Positions 7,832 through 16,314 of a DNA stretch of 64,000 nt are shown piece by piece. This DNA comes from Planktotalea frisia (GTDB taxonomy: Bacteria; Pseudomonadota; Alphaproteobacteria; Rhodobacterales; Rhodobacteraceae), in contig NZ_MLCB01000091.1 of assembly GCF_001890925.1 (NCBI RefSeq), positions 62,001 through 126,000 on the forward strand. The letters run 5' to 3'. Position 1 is the stretch's first letter. Every line of letters begins with the position of its first letter. The translations under genes and the position numbers were made by a program. The notes beneath the pieces are model-generated. The model saw only the letters and a program-made list of their open reading frames with translations, was not told the origin of the DNA and made no database searches.

Positions 7832-8679
7832 GCTGCGTCCTTTCCTTTGTGGCCCGTTGCCTGGCGCGCTTCGCAATAATCGGTGTCAGAGCAGACAAAC
7901 ATCCGCCCACCGGCGTCATCGATGATCAACTCATCCAGATAGCTGTCTGTCGCACCGCACATCCCGCAGGGGTGATCAGCCTTGGACGCCTCAAACGGAT
8001 GATCCTCAAAGTCGAGGCTGACCACTTGGGTATATGGGGGCAGCGCATAAATACGTTGCTCGCGGCCTGCGCCAAAAAGCTGGATTGCGGCCATATCACC
8101 CAGCTTGGGATTATCGAATTTGGGGATCGGCGAGGGATCCATCACATAGCGCCCCTCGACCTTGACCGGATAGGCGTAAGAGGTGGCGATATGACCGTGG
8201 CGGCTGATATCTTCATAAAGTTTCACATGCATCAGTCCATATTCTTCAAGGCTGTGCATCTTACGTGTCTCGCTTTCACGGGGTTCAAGAAAACGCAGCG
8301 GTTCGGGGATCGGCACCTGATAGACAAGGATCTGACCCTCGTGCAGCGGCTCTTCGGGGATGCGGTGCCGGGTCTGGATCACAGTGGCATCACTTGTCGC
8401 AGTGGTCGTCGCAACTCCAGCAGTGCGTTGAAAGAAAGTCCGTATTGAAACTGCGTTTGTGGTGTCATCGGCCCCTTGGTCGATCACCTTGAACGTGTCC
8501 TTGGGCGTCAGCACCGCAGCTGACACCTGCACGCCGCCTGTTCCCCAGCCATAGGGCATCGGCATCTCGCGAGAGGCGAAAGGGACCTGATAGCCGGGAA
8601 TGGCAAGCCCCTTAAGGATTGCACGGCGGATCATCCGTTTTGTTTGCTCGTCCAAATAGGCGAAGTTATACTCGGTCAT
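7828..8679 (-). CDS. phnJ: PhnJ, carbon-phosphorus lyase (radical SAM)
   Basis: A 283-residue catalytic subunit that cleaves the C-P bond of ribosyl 1-phosphonate 5-phosphate to an alkane and cyclic ribose phosphate. The diagnostic cysteine cluster is visible near residue 243: CGMC, then about 21 residues later FVCSDTDYC. These four Cys bind the 4Fe-4S cluster and supply the thiyl radical in PhnJ. The N terminus (YNFAYLDEQTKRMIRRAILK) and PMPYGWGTGGVQ also match the family. It overlaps phnI and phnK by 4 nt each. All key residues are present, so the enzyme should be active. Confidence 0.95.
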   Translation of the reverse strand: MTEYNFAYLDEQTKRMIRRAILKGLAIPGYQVPFASREMPMPYGWGTGGVQVSAAVLTPKDTFKVIDQGADDTTNAVSIRTFFQRTAGVATTTATSDATVIQTRHRIPEEPLHEGQILVYQVPIPEPLRFLEPRESETRKMHSLEEYGLMHVKLYEDISRHGHIATSYAYPVKVEGRYVMDPSPIPKFDNPKLGDMAAIQLFGAGREQRIYALPPYTQVVSLDFEDHPFEASKADHPCGMCGATDSYLDELIIDDAGGRMFVCSDTDYCEARQATGHKGKDAA

Positions 8680-9764
8680 TCCGCTGCCTCCTGCACCTGT
8701 AGCGCACCCGCTTCGCGACGGAGCTTGCGCACCAGTTCCAATTCAGACTGAAAATCGACGTAATGGGGCAGTTTGATATGTTCTAGGAACCCCGTCGCCT
8801 GAATGTTGTCGGCGTGATACAAAACGAATTCTGCGTCCTGGGCGGGTGCACCAACGTTATCCTCGCCCAATTCTTCCCAGCGTAGCGCGCGATCGACCAA
8901 GGCCATAGAGATCGCCTTGCGCTCGGTCTGGCCAAAGACCAGCCCGTACCCGCGGGTAAACTGTGGCGGCTTGGTTTTCGAGCCGGTGAATTGGTTGACG
9001 GTTTCGCATTCGGTCAAGATCACTTCTCCGATCTCGACGGCAAATCCCAGTTCGGGGATGTCCATCTCAACCGGAACTGACCCGATCCGCAGCTCGCCCA
9101 CAAAGGCATGGTTGCGCCCGTAGCCGCGCTGCGTGGAGTAGGCGAGGCCAAGGGTAAAACCTTCGTCCGCGCGGGTCAGCGCTTGCAGGCGCAGGGCGCG
9201 GTCGGCGGGCATTTCCAGTGGTTCGCGGGTCAGGTCGGGGGGCGGCGTATCGTCATGGGGGGCCTCTTCGATCAGCCCTTCGCGGTTCAGGAATTCGGTG
9301 ACATGCGGGACAGTGCCCGTCTCGGCGTCACGTGATGGAGCCTTGGGCACCTCGCCATCAGCGGCCAGTTTGAAATCAAGCAAACGGTGCGTGTAGTCAA
9401 ATGTTGGGCCCAGGACCTGCCCGCCGGGCAAGTCCTTGAACGTGGCCGAGATGCGTCGATCGCAGGCCATAATGCCGGTATCGACAGGCTCGGACGCACC
9501 AAAGCGCGGCAGAGTGGTGCGATAGGCGCGAATGAGGAAGATCGCTTCGATCAGATCGCCACGCGCCTGCTTGATTGCAAGTGCCGCAAGGTCCGGATCA
9601 TAAAGCGACCCTTCGGCCATGACGCGATTGACGGCAAGACTTAGTTGCTCGCGGATTTGCGCAATGCTGAGCTCCGCGATATCCGTGTTACCGCGGCGTT
9701 CTTCGGCGAGCCAGGCATGGGCATTCTCGATTGCCCGCTCTCCGCCTTTGACTGCTACATACAT
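8676..9764 (-). CDS. phnI: PhnI, nucleosidase subunit of the C-P lyase core
   Basis: A 362-residue protein of usual PhnI length. With PhnG, H and L it displaces adenine from ATP with a phosphonate. The N terminus MYVAVKGGERAIENAHAW is characteristic, as are LAYSTQRGYGRNHAFVGELR and HADNIQATGFLEHIKLPHY. It starts 1 nt after the phnH stop and overlaps phnJ by 4 nt, in keeping with the stoichiometric (PhnGHIJ)2 core complex. Confidence 0.93.
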   Translation of the reverse strand: MYVAVKGGERAIENAHAWLAEERRGNTDIAELSIAQIREQLSLAVNRVMAEGSLYDPDLAALAIKQARGDLIEAIFLIRAYRTTLPRFGASEPVDTGIMACDRRISATFKDLPGGQVLGPTFDYTHRLLDFKLAADGEVPKAPSRDAETGTVPHVTEFLNREGLIEEAPHDDTPPPDLTREPLEMPADRALRLQALTRADEGFTLGLAYSTQRGYGRNHAFVGELRIGSVPVEMDIPELGFAVEIGEVILTECETVNQFTGSKTKPPQFTRGYGLVFGQTERKAISMALVDRALRWEELGEDNVGAPAQDAEFVLYHADNIQATGFLEHIKLPHYVDFQSELELVRKLRREAGALQVQEAAE

Positions 9765-9765
9765 G

Positions 9766-10365
9766 TCAGGATGCTCCTACTTGCGCTATCGCTTCGCTAC
9801 TTGAGCGCGAGACTTCGGTTGACCGGGGCAAAGCCGCGAGGCGTTCGCCACAAGTGAAAATGAAATCCAGCCCCAGCGGGAACTGGGTTCGGTTGGCCTG
9901 AAACGCTTCCACTTCTGGCAAGGAAAGCGTTGCCTGATCCTTGATGCCGGGACCCGTCAAAGTTGCGCCTGCCGCAAGTTCGGAACATTCAACTATGAGC
10001 GTGGCCGAGCGGTCAGGGTACTCGGACGTGCCGATCGGGTAGACCGCGAGCGGCGCGAGCGCGTCCCACTTGCCAACCGCAAACATACACTGCGCGGGGC
10101 CAACAAAAGGGGCACCAGTGTGAAAGGCCAGCCACGCCCGCGCCGCTTCGCAATCCATATCGCCAGCCAGATAAATCGGTGTTTCCGTATCGCAGAGCGT
10201 CAGCAGAACGGCGCCCATCGCGGGCGACAGCGGGGCAGGGGGTGCTGCCCCTTCGATATCCTGAATGGTGCCCGGACGCGCCATGGCCTCCATCACACTG
10301 CGAAAGGCGTGGGCTGACTGGGTGGCTGGATCGGCAAAGCCGCCGGACAGGGTGTTTGCCTGCAT
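9766..10365 (-). CDS. phnH: PhnH, C-P lyase core subunit
   Basis: A 199-residue subunit of the PhnGHIJ complex, with no enzymatic activity of its own known. The family N terminus is recognisable (GGFADPATQSAHAFRSVMEAMARPG), as are CDTETPIYL and PIGTSEYPDRSATLIVECS. It shares one base with the phnG stop (TGATG) and is followed 1 nt later by phnI. The length and region order are normal for PhnH. Confidence 0.92.
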   Translation of the reverse strand: MQANTLSGGFADPATQSAHAFRSVMEAMARPGTIQDIEGAAPPAPLSPAMGAVLLTLCDTETPIYLAGDMDCEAARAWLAFHTGAPFVGPAQCMFAVGKWDALAPLAVYPIGTSEYPDRSATLIVECSELAAGATLTGPGIKDQATLSLPEVEAFQANRTQFPLGLDFIFTCGERLAALPRSTEVSRSSSEAIAQVGAS

Positions 10366-10820
10366 CAGTCTTCTCCTCGGGTCATGGTAAAGAAATCAAC
10401 CTTTGTCGCGGCTGCCTTGGCCGCGCGGGCGGCTTTCATGGTGGCCATCCCTGCTTCCAGAGGCTCAAGGACCGTCTCGCGCAGCCTACTTGCCATTGCG
10501 GTCTGCATAAGCGCATCGACTAGAGCGGCGACCTCGGCATCTGCTTTGCTACGCCCTTGAATATAGCTGTGCCCGACTTCGCCGGTTTCCAACGTCAAAG
10601 CGCAGCGGGTTATCGTCATCTCGCCCAGATTGAAGGGTGCGCCGGTGGCACCAGCACGTGCGCGGACCATCGTGCTGCCAATCTCTGGTGCACGCAGCCA
10701 CGTAAAAGCAGGGCGCGATATTTCAGCATCCAACAGTGCGGCCACACGGCCTTCGGGCGCTTTAGCCAGCAGACCCATCCACGCCTTGCGGGGATTATTT
10801 TCGCTCACAGTGTCTTTCAT
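10365..10820 (-). CDS. phnG: PhnG, C-P lyase core subunit
   Basis: A 151-residue protein from the ATG at 10820; 12 more codons upstream are open but fall in the promoter. The family pattern is seen in RKAWMGLLAKA, FTWLRAPEIGSTMVRARAGATGAPFNLGEM and GHSYIQGRSKADAEVAALVDAL. It is the first gene of phnGHIJKLN. Upstream are a tandem CTATACA repeat and a possible Pho box, suggesting dual control by PhnF and PhoB. Confidence 0.92.
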   Translation of the reverse strand: MKDTVSENNPRKAWMGLLAKAPEGRVAALLDAEISRPAFTWLRAPEIGSTMVRARAGATGAPFNLGEMTITRCALTLETGEVGHSYIQGRSKADAEVAALVDALMQTAMASRLRETVLEPLEAGMATMKAARAAKAAATKVDFFTMTRGED

Positions 10821-10840
10821 CTCGACAACTTGTCTCTTTC

Positions 10841-10856
10841 CTATACAACTATACAT
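10841..10856 (-). promoter_or_regulatory. Tandem TGTATAG-type repeat, candidate PhnF operator
   Basis: The plus strand carries ctatacaa directly followed by ctatacat (minus strand ATGTATAGTTGTATAG), 21 bp upstream of phnG. The GTATAG core resembles the HutC-subfamily PhnF operator reported in mycobacteria (as I recall, TGGTATAGACCA). The location between phnG and phnF fits PhnF control, but it is a direct repeat rather than a clean palindrome. Confidence 0.35.
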
Positions 10857-10894
10857 ATCTTATCATATCGATGTCCTCATGACAGAAGAGTTTT

Positions 10895-10912
10895 GTGAAG
10901 TTTGCGTGACAG
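10895..10912 (-). promoter_or_regulatory. Candidate Pho box before phnG
   Basis: The minus strand reads CTGTCAC, a 4-bp spacer GCAA, then ACTTCAC at 11-bp spacing. The first half-site is near perfect and the second matches only at its 3' half. It lies about 75 bp upstream of phnG and overlaps the start of the divergent phnF. Confidence 0.4.
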
Positions 10913-11615
10913 TTCTGACAAAACCCCGATCTGGAAAGCCATCGCCAATGCAGTGCGCGGCGACTTGGCCGAAGGACGTTATGCGGTGGGGGACAAGCTG
11001 CCGACCGAGGCTGCGCTGGCGGACCGCTTTGGCGTGAACCGCCACACGGTGCGCCACGGGATTTCGGTATTGGTTGAAGAAGGGTTGGTACGCACCCGAC
11101 GCGGTGCAGGGGTTTTTGTCGCGGCCACGCCGACCGACTATCCGATCGGCAATCGGGTGCGTTTCCACGAAAACCTGATCGCCGCAGGCCGCAGACCCGA
11201 AAAGCGCATGTTGGCATTGGATGAGCGCGCTGCGACGATTGGCGAGGCTCAGGCGTTGCAGATCGAAGCGGGCGATCCGGTCTGTGCCTATCACGGGCTT
11301 TCACTGGCTGATGGTCAGCCGATTGCCGTATTTGAAAGCCTGTTCCCGCTCCTGAGGCTCCCGCGCATCACCTCAGCCTTGTCCGAGACAAGCAGCGTCA
11401 CCCAAGCGCTGGGTATTGCCGGCATCGATGACTATACGCGGGCCTCAACCCGCCTGACGGCTGTCCGCGCAACGGCCACACAGGCGCTGCTTTTGCAAGT
11501 TAGCGAAGGTGATCCACTCCTGAGGTCCTCCAGTATGAACCAATGCGCGGCAGGCGCGCCGGTAGAATACGGGCGTACTTGGTTTGCCGGAGACCGGATT
11601 ACGCTTACGCTTTGA
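10902..11615 (+). CDS. phnF: PhnF, GntR/HutC-family regulator of phosphonate genes
   Basis: A 237-residue repressor-type protein. The N-terminal winged helix (IWKAIANAVRGDLAEGRYAVGDKLPTE, then FGVNRHTVRHGISVLVEEGLVRTRRGAGVFVA) is followed by a UTRA ligand-binding domain from about residue 85 (FHENLIAAGRRPEKRMLAL onward). The frame begins at a TTG at 10902 with only a weak SD; no in-frame ATG exists upstream before a stop, so the TTG is accepted with some doubt. It is divergent from phnGHIJKLN, the usual position of PhnF. Confidence 0.88.
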   Translation: MRDSSDKTPIWKAIANAVRGDLAEGRYAVGDKLPTEAALADRFGVNRHTVRHGISVLVEEGLVRTRRGAGVFVAATPTDYPIGNRVRFHENLIAAGRRPEKRMLALDERAATIGEAQALQIEAGDPVCAYHGLSLADGQPIAVFESLFPLLRLPRITSALSETSSVTQALGIAGIDDYTRASTRLTAVRATATQALLLQVSEGDPLLRSSSMNQCAAGAPVEYGRTWFAGDRITLTL

Positions 11616-11679
11616 AGCCCTTGCGGGTGTTTATGCTCTTGCGGGTATTGCGCACCATTTTGGCAAAAGAGACACATCC

Positions 11680-12150
11680 CTACAGGTAGATACGGAACCT
11701 CGGGGTCAAACTATGCCTTTGTTCAAAGCCGCAGGCCAAGTATACGGCTTGGGCGTTTGCGTTGTCGGGATGTGTTCCGACCGTCATAGATGCGCAATAG
11801 AGCTCGCGTGCTTTGGCTATCGATGCATTGATCAACCGCCTTCCAATGCCTGATCCTCGAAACTCGGCTTCAACAAACAAGTGGTGCATATCAATGCCAC
11901 GCTCACCCACCTCCAATTTTATCATTGGGCAGAGAGCAGCATAGCCTACAGCTATTCCATCAACTTCGGCAACCAGCGCATAAATCCAAGGAGTTTCTCC
12001 AAAGATATCACGCTCCAGGGACTTTGTGCTAACGTTTGGAATATCCCCGTGATGATGGGCCAGTGCCTGCACCATAGATAAAATTTGTTCCACATCGGAT
12101 CGGGCAGCGCTTCGCGTGACAATAGCATTGGGATCAACTGAGTTCTTCAT
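11680..12150 (-). CDS. GNAT-family N-acetyltransferase
   Basis: A 156-residue acetyltransferase from the ATG at 12150. The acetyl-CoA loop is visible as VEAEFRGSGIGRRLI near residue 95, followed by the ASMTVGTHPDNANAQAVYLACGFEQ C-terminal segment typical of the fold. It lies convergent to phnF. The phosphonate setting suggests comparison with PhnO (aminoalkylphosphonate acetyltransferase), but GNAT substrates cannot be read from such motifs and it is not in the phn operon. Substrate unknown. Confidence 0.75.
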   Translation of the reverse strand: MKNSVDPNAIVTRSAARSDVEQILSMVQALAHHHGDIPNVSTKSLERDIFGETPWIYALVAEVDGIAVGYAALCPMIKLEVGERGIDMHHLFVEAEFRGSGIGRRLINASIAKARELYCASMTVGTHPDNANAQAVYLACGFEQRHSLTPRFRIYL

Positions 12151-12216
12151 TTCACGTTCCGGATCGGTTTGCAGGGGAAGGCGCATGACGCTGACTATGG
12201 AAGTCGAATGAAATGC

Positions 12217-12249
12217 AAAAAGTACCCCCACCCAACAGGACGGGGGCAC
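12217..12249 (-). terminator. Rho-independent terminator of the glycerophosphodiesterase gene
   Basis: On the minus strand GTGCCCCC pairs with GGGGGTAC (8 bp with one G-T wobble) around a 12-nt loop, followed at once by five T residues. It lies about 40 nt after the stop of the gene at 12288-13505. Confidence 0.7.
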
Positions 12250-12287
12250 CAGCGCTGTGTTATACAACTAGCGAACGGGCAATCAGC

Positions 12288-13505
12288 CTATTCAAGCCCC
12301 ATGCAGTTTGCGTAGTAGGTTACCGTTGCAGGCCAATCGGAGAATATACCGACAACGCCCACATCCTGCGCCAAGGCGTCGATGTATTCGTACATGACAC
12401 CATCGTTGGTGGTCAGATCCGAGATCGACTGGTAGTACCATCCGCCACCGTCTTTGAGCGGGCCAGACCGCTCGATCGTCCATGTGATGATCTCAAGCCC
12501 TGCTGCTTTGGCTTGAACAGCCAGCTCGGACGGGATGATTTCGCCGTCCGCAGATGTGGCCACCAACATCCATGTTGGAGGTGCGATATAGTTTACACCC
12601 ATCGATTTCAGCTCTTCCATCGTGTTCGGCCATGTGGCCGCATCCATCGGGGAATAGCCTTCGATGTTGTATTCATCCATCAGATAAACCGCTTGCGCGC
12701 CAAACTCCGGCTCTGCTTCGATCCAGTAGAGCACGTCTTCGAGGTTGAAGGACTGAAGCCAGACATCAGAGGCTGGAATATCGGCTGCCTTGTATTCATC
12801 CACCAGTTTTTGCGCATAGTCGGCTTGGGTAAATCCGTTGAACGGCATTTCGACCGAAGGTGATTTAAGCTCTGGCGTGAACTTTGCGCCCAGAGATTTG
12901 AACAACGCGATGGACTCGGCATGGGTCATCAGCGTTGCGGGCTCGGCCGAATAGAGATCCGTGCGCCAACCTGCTGTGCCGTCCAAATAAGCTTCAGCGG
13001 TGGTCGCAGTCGCATCAGCCGCATCCATTTTCGGGGTGAGTGTCCGGTACTCTGCCAGTGTAATTTCGGACGTGCGGCATTCGGCAGCGGCAGGCGTTTC
13101 CCTATTCGCAGGCGTGAAGGGCTGTGCGCAAGTGCTCGCCAGAGGGCTGGTTACAATGTTTGTGGTGGTGTGCAGATCATTTTGTGCATGACGGCAGACC
13201 AGCTCAAGGTCTTTCGTAAAGGTGACATCGCATTCGAGTATGCCCGCACCCATCCGCGCCGCGGCCACATTGGATTCGACAGTATGCTCGGGGAACTGCA
13301 TGGGTGCGCCCCGATGCCCGATCGAGAACAGCGATGTTTTTCCTTCCTGACCCATGCACTGGGTGAGCTTGTCTTTGAGCGGACCCGCTTCCATCTGATC
13401 GATAAGGTAGTAAGGGCGCGGACCATATTCCACGTTTTCGACAGTTTGCGCCCAAGCTGGCAGAGCAGTAAAAAAAGTAGAAACGATAGCAGCGGTAACT
13501 CGCAT
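12288..13505 (-). CDS. Periplasmic glycerophosphodiester phosphodiesterase
   Basis: A 405-residue GDPD-family enzyme that should release glycerol 3-phosphate from glycerophosphodiesters outside the cytoplasm. The start at 13505 is chosen because GGAGAAG lies just before it. Signal peptide [19 protein letters not shown]. The catalytic barrel begins near residue 60 with [17 protein letters not shown] (HRG and Glu), then [18 protein letters not shown]. Later motifs are [13 protein letters not shown] (the E-x-K strand) and [12 protein letters not shown]. It has a long insertion between the first His-bearing strand and the Glu-Lys strand. A 29-bp Pho-type repeat lies upstream and a terminator downstream, so it is a single Pho-regulated gene. 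Confidence 0.88.
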   Translation of the reverse strand: MRVTAAIVSTFFTALPAWAQTVENVEYGPRPYYLIDQMEAGPLKDKLTQCMGQEGKTSLFSIGHRGAPMQFPEHTVESNVAAARMGAGILECDVTFTKDLELVCRHAQNDLHTTTNIVTSPLASTCAQPFTPANRETPAAAECRTSEITLAEYRTLTPKMDAADATATTAEAYLDGTAGWRTDLYSAEPATLMTHAESIALFKSLGAKFTPELKSPSVEMPFNGFTQADYAQKLVDEYKAADIPASDVWLQSFNLEDVLYWIEAEPEFGAQAVYLMDEYNIEGYSPMDAATWPNTMEELKSMGVNYIAPPTWMLVATSADGEIIPSELAVQAKAAGLEIITWTIERSGPLKDGGGWYYQSISDLTTNDGVMYEYIDALAQDVGVVGIFSDWPATVTYYANCMGLE

Positions 13506-13551
13506 TTTCTTCTCCATCATAATGTAATTGCTTGCTTATGCGGGGCCAATC

Positions 13552-13580
13552 ATGACAGCGGCGTCACACTTCTATGAAAG
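13552..13580 (-). promoter_or_regulatory. Pho box (triple repeat) before the glycerophosphodiesterase gene
   Basis: The minus strand has CTTTCAT, GTGTGAC and CTGTCAT at exact 11-bp spacing, with 4-bp spacers agaa and gccg. The promoter-proximal copy is a perfect consensus half-site. It lies 46 bp upstream of the chosen start. Confidence 0.65.
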
Positions 13581-13722
13581 ATTTATTATTTTCCTTCGGC
13601 GTTAAAATTTACGTTTGATATGTTCCGCAGGTCTATTGCCATTCAGGCTTGGAACTGGATGGGTGTGCGCAGAAGCTTTTCCCTGGATGGGCAAGATACC
13701 TAAAACTTCAGAGCGATCCCAA

Positions 13723-14379
13723 ATGGACAGATTTGATCTTGTGATATTTGACTGTGATGGTGTGCTGCTCGATAGTGAGATCATTGCGTGCCAAGCTGAT
13801 GCCGAAGCCTACACAGCCTTGGGATATCCAATCACGACACAAGAGATATCGAGGCGCTTTGCAGGCATGCCTGACGAAGCTCTAGATGCCGCTTTGGTCA
13901 AAGAGATTGGAAAGCCTCTGCCAGCCAACTTCAGGCGGACGATAAAAAGGGCAGTCATCGGAAAATACCGGACCGAGCTACGCGCCATTGATGGTGCGCC
14001 CGCTTTGCTTTCATCACTCCGCACCGCCAAATGTATCGCGTCGTCCGCCGCCCCTGCAAAACTGGCGCTGGGGTTGATTGAGACCGAGTTGTTTGAACTG
14101 GTCTATCCTCACATCTTCTCGACGCGTTTGGTGGAAAAGGGGAAACCCCATCCGGATATCTTTTTGTACGCTGCGTTGAAAATGGGGACGGCACCCGAAC
14201 GATGTATTGTTGTTGAGGACAGTGTTGCGGGCGTTACAGCAGCCATATCCGCTGGAATGACATGCATCGGATTCACGGGTGGCTCTCATTGCGCCGATGA
14301 TCATGCGGAGCGTCTGTATGATGCTGGAGCAAGCTCAGTTGTTGATCGGCTTGATGCGGTGGCAGAGCTTATTGAATAG
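13723..14379 (+). CDS. HAD-superfamily phosphatase (subfamily IA)
   Basis: A 218-residue hydrolase with the nucleophile motif VIFDCDGVLLDSE at residue 7, a helical cap, motif II near SSAAPAKLA, the Lys in VEKGKPHPDIF and the acidic pair in CIVVEDSVAGVTAA. This layout matches the beta-phosphoglucomutase/phosphoglycolate phosphatase group (as in YieH). Substrate unknown; a sugar or glycerol phosphate is likely. It is divergent from the glycerophosphodiesterase gene and ends about 40 bp before the ars promoter. The start follows GAGCG at 13711. Confidence 0.8.
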   Translation: MDRFDLVIFDCDGVLLDSEIIACQADAEAYTALGYPITTQEISRRFAGMPDEALDAALVKEIGKPLPANFRRTIKRAVIGKYRTELRAIDGAPALLSSLRTAKCIASSAAPAKLALGLIETELFELVYPHIFSTRLVEKGKPHPDIFLYAALKMGTAPERCIVVEDSVAGVTAAISAGMTCIGFTGGSHCADDHAERLYDAGASSVVDRLDAVAELIE

Positions 14380-14417
14380 GAGGTATACTGGATGCGATGG
14401 TTCGGCATCTGGCTTGA

Positions 14418-14435
14418 GCGTCACAAAAACTTCAC
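14418..14435 (+). promoter_or_regulatory. Candidate Pho box before the ars operon
   Basis: GCGTCAC, spacer AAAA, then ACTTCAC at 11-bp spacing, about 36 bp upstream of the ArsR-ArsC start. It matches roughly 11 of 18 consensus positions, which is weaker than the other boxes in this window. Confidence 0.3.
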
Positions 14436-14447
14436 TTTTCATGATGC

Positions 14448-14473
14448 CATAATTCACATATTCATGAATTATG
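14448..14473 (+). promoter_or_regulatory. ArsR-type operator overlapping the arsR start
   Basis: A perfect 8-bp inverted repeat, CATAATTC and GAATTATG, around a 10-bp centre. The right arm contains the ATG at 14471. The dyad size and position fit autoregulation by the ArsR domain encoded directly downstream. Confidence 0.6.
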
Positions 14474-15319
14474 GAAAAATTGATTCCCGATCGCCTTTCG
14501 ACCCTCGGTCATCCGCAACGGCTGGCGCTGTTTCGGCTGCTGATGCGACGCTACCCCGACCGTGTGCCAGCGACGGAACTGGCGCAGGCACTGGGGTTAA
14601 AGCCCAATACATTGTCCACCTATGTCAATGCATTGATGCAGGCAGGGTTGATCAGTCAAGAGCGGGTTGGCACATCCCTGCGCTATGCCATCGACATGGA
14701 CGCCGCGCGCGAGACTGTTGACTACCTCCTCCACGACTGTTGTCGGGGAAGGCCCGAAATTTGCATTCCATCTGTCAATTCTGATGCACCAGGAGACTTT
14801 CGCATGACTGACAAAAAATATAATATCCTCTTCATCTGCACCGGCAATTCTGCCCGTTCCATATTCGCGGAATCCATATTGCGCGATATTGCCGGTGACC
14901 GCTTCGTTGCATATTCAGCGGGGACCAAACCGCGCTCGGAATTAAATCCCTTTGCTTTGGAGGTGCTGGAGCAAAAGGGGCACGACATCTCTGTCCTCCG
15001 GTCCAAGAATATATCCGAATTCACAGAAGCAGACGCGCCAGCCCTCGATTTTGTCTTTACGGTCTGCAATCAGGCCGCGAACGAAGAATGCCCCGCGTGG
15101 TCAGGGCAGTCTATCAGCGCCCATTGGGGGATGCCTGATCCCGTCAGCGTTGTTGGGTCGGATGCTGAAAAAAGCCTTGCCTTTCATCAGACCTATGGCG
15201 CGCTGCGCAACCGGCTGATCGCATTTACTTCCCTGCCGCTCGCGTCCTTGGATCGCATGTCCTTGCAAAAGGCCGTCGACGAGATCGGCCAAACATACGA
15301 AGAAAGAATACTCAAATGA
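14471..15319 (+). CDS. ArsR repressor fused to ArsC arsenate reductase
   Basis: A 282-residue two-domain protein. Residues 1-90 form an ArsR/SmtB winged helix ([53 protein letters not shown]). From about residue 115 it is a low-molecular-weight phosphatase-type arsenate reductase with the P-loop [13 protein letters not shown] (C-x5-R) and later DPVSVVG carrying the acid Asp. It would sense arsenite and also reduce arsenate. Candidate arsenite-binding thiols are the [10 protein letters not shown] cysteines at the linker. No SD precedes the ATG, which sits inside the operator. It overlaps the GAPDH gene by 4 nt. Confidence 0.88.
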   Translation: MEKLIPDRLSTLGHPQRLALFRLLMRRYPDRVPATELAQALGLKPNTLSTYVNALMQAGLISQERVGTSLRYAIDMDAARETVDYLLHDCCRGRPEICIPSVNSDAPGDFRMTDKKYNILFICTGNSARSIFAESILRDIAGDRFVAYSAGTKPRSELNPFALEVLEQKGHDISVLRSKNISEFTEADAPALDFVFTVCNQAANEECPAWSGQSISAHWGMPDPVSVVGSDAEKSLAFHQTYGALRNRLIAFTSLPLASLDRMSLQKAVDEIGQTYEERILK

Positions 15320-16314
15320 CTGTTTACGCACTCAACGGCCTTGGTCGCATTGGCAAGCTTGCCCTTAGACCCCTACTAGAGCGCGGTGCCCAGATCGCAT
15401 GGATCAACGACGGGGTGGGTGACCCTGAAATGCACGCCCACTTGTTTGAGTTCGATACGGTTCATGGCCGTTGGCAGGCAGATTTTTCCCATGATTCAGA
15501 CAGTGTGACAATTGACGGGGCGAAGATACCCTTCATCGGGACCCGCAACATTGCCGATCTACCGTTGGAAGGCGTCGATGTGGTAATCGACTGCACTGGC
15601 GCGTTCAAAACAGAGGCCAAACTCGCCCCCTATTTTGAAGCAGGCGTGAAGAAAGTGGTTGTGTCGGCACCTGTCAAAGACGGAGATGCGGCCAATATTG
15701 TGATCGGCGTCAATGATCACATCTACGCGCCAGACCGCCACCGCATTGTGACCGCCGCTAGCTGCACCACCAATTGTCTGGCCCCTGTGGTCAAGGTCAT
15801 CCACGAAAATCTGGGCATTAAACATGGCTCCATCACAACTATCCATGACGTGACCAATACACAAACCATTGTGGACCGTCCTGCCAAAGACCTGCGCCGC
15901 GCGCGCTCGGCGCTGAATTCGCTTATCCCTACAACCACGGGCAGTGCCACGGCAATCACGCTCATCTACCCGGAGCTTAAGGGCCGTTTGAACGGCCATG
16001 CTGTGCGCGTGCCGCTGCTGAACGCCTCCCTGACGGATTGTGTTTTTGAGGTGGAGCAGGAGACGACGGCGGAAGAGGTGAATGCGCTGTTCAAAGCTGC
16101 CGCCGCGGGACCTCTTGAAGGGATTTTGGGCTTCGAGACCCGTCCGCTTGTCTCAACCGATTATACCAATGACGAACGCTCCAGCATCATAGATGCGCCT
16201 TCCACGATGGTGATCAATGGCACGCAGGTGAAGGTCTATGCGTGGTATGACAACGAGATGGGCTATGCACACCGATTGGTCGATGTCGCCTTCATGGTTG
16301 GTGAAAGCTTGTGA
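15316..16314 (+). CDS. ArsJ-associated glyceraldehyde-3-phosphate dehydrogenase
   Basis: A 332-residue GAPDH with NAD-binding start [18 protein letters not shown], active-site [11 protein letters not shown] (Cys-Thr-Thr-Asn-Cys) near residue 150, and [13 protein letters not shown] at the end. In ars operons this enzyme uses arsenate in place of phosphate to make 1-arseno-3-phosphoglycerate, which ArsJ exports; that is established for the GAPDH-ArsJ pair. The ATGA overlaps on both sides show tight coupling with the ArsR-ArsC gene and arsJ. It is very unlikely to be the only glycolytic GAPDH of the cell. Confidence 0.9.
   Translation: MTVYALNGLGRIGKLALRPLLERGAQIAWINDGVGDPEMHAHLFEFDTVHGRWQADFSHDSDSVTIDGAKIPFIGTRNIADLPLEGVDVVIDCTGAFKTEAKLAPYFEAGVKKVVVSAPVKDGDAANIVIGVNDHIYAPDRHRIVTAASCTTNCLAPVVKVIHENLGIKHGSITTIHDVTNTQTIVDRPAKDLRRARSALNSLIPTTTGSATAITLIYPELKGRLNGHAVRVPLLNASLTDCVFEVEQETTAEEVNALFKAAAAGPLEGILGFETRPLVSTDYTNDERSSIIDAPSTMVINGTQVKVYAWYDNEMGYAHRLVDVAFMVGESL

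Noticed and set aside
11680-12150. PhnO (aminoalkylphosphonate acetyltransferase)
   Set aside because: Only general GNAT motifs are visible and the gene is outside the phn operon, so the name is not supported.
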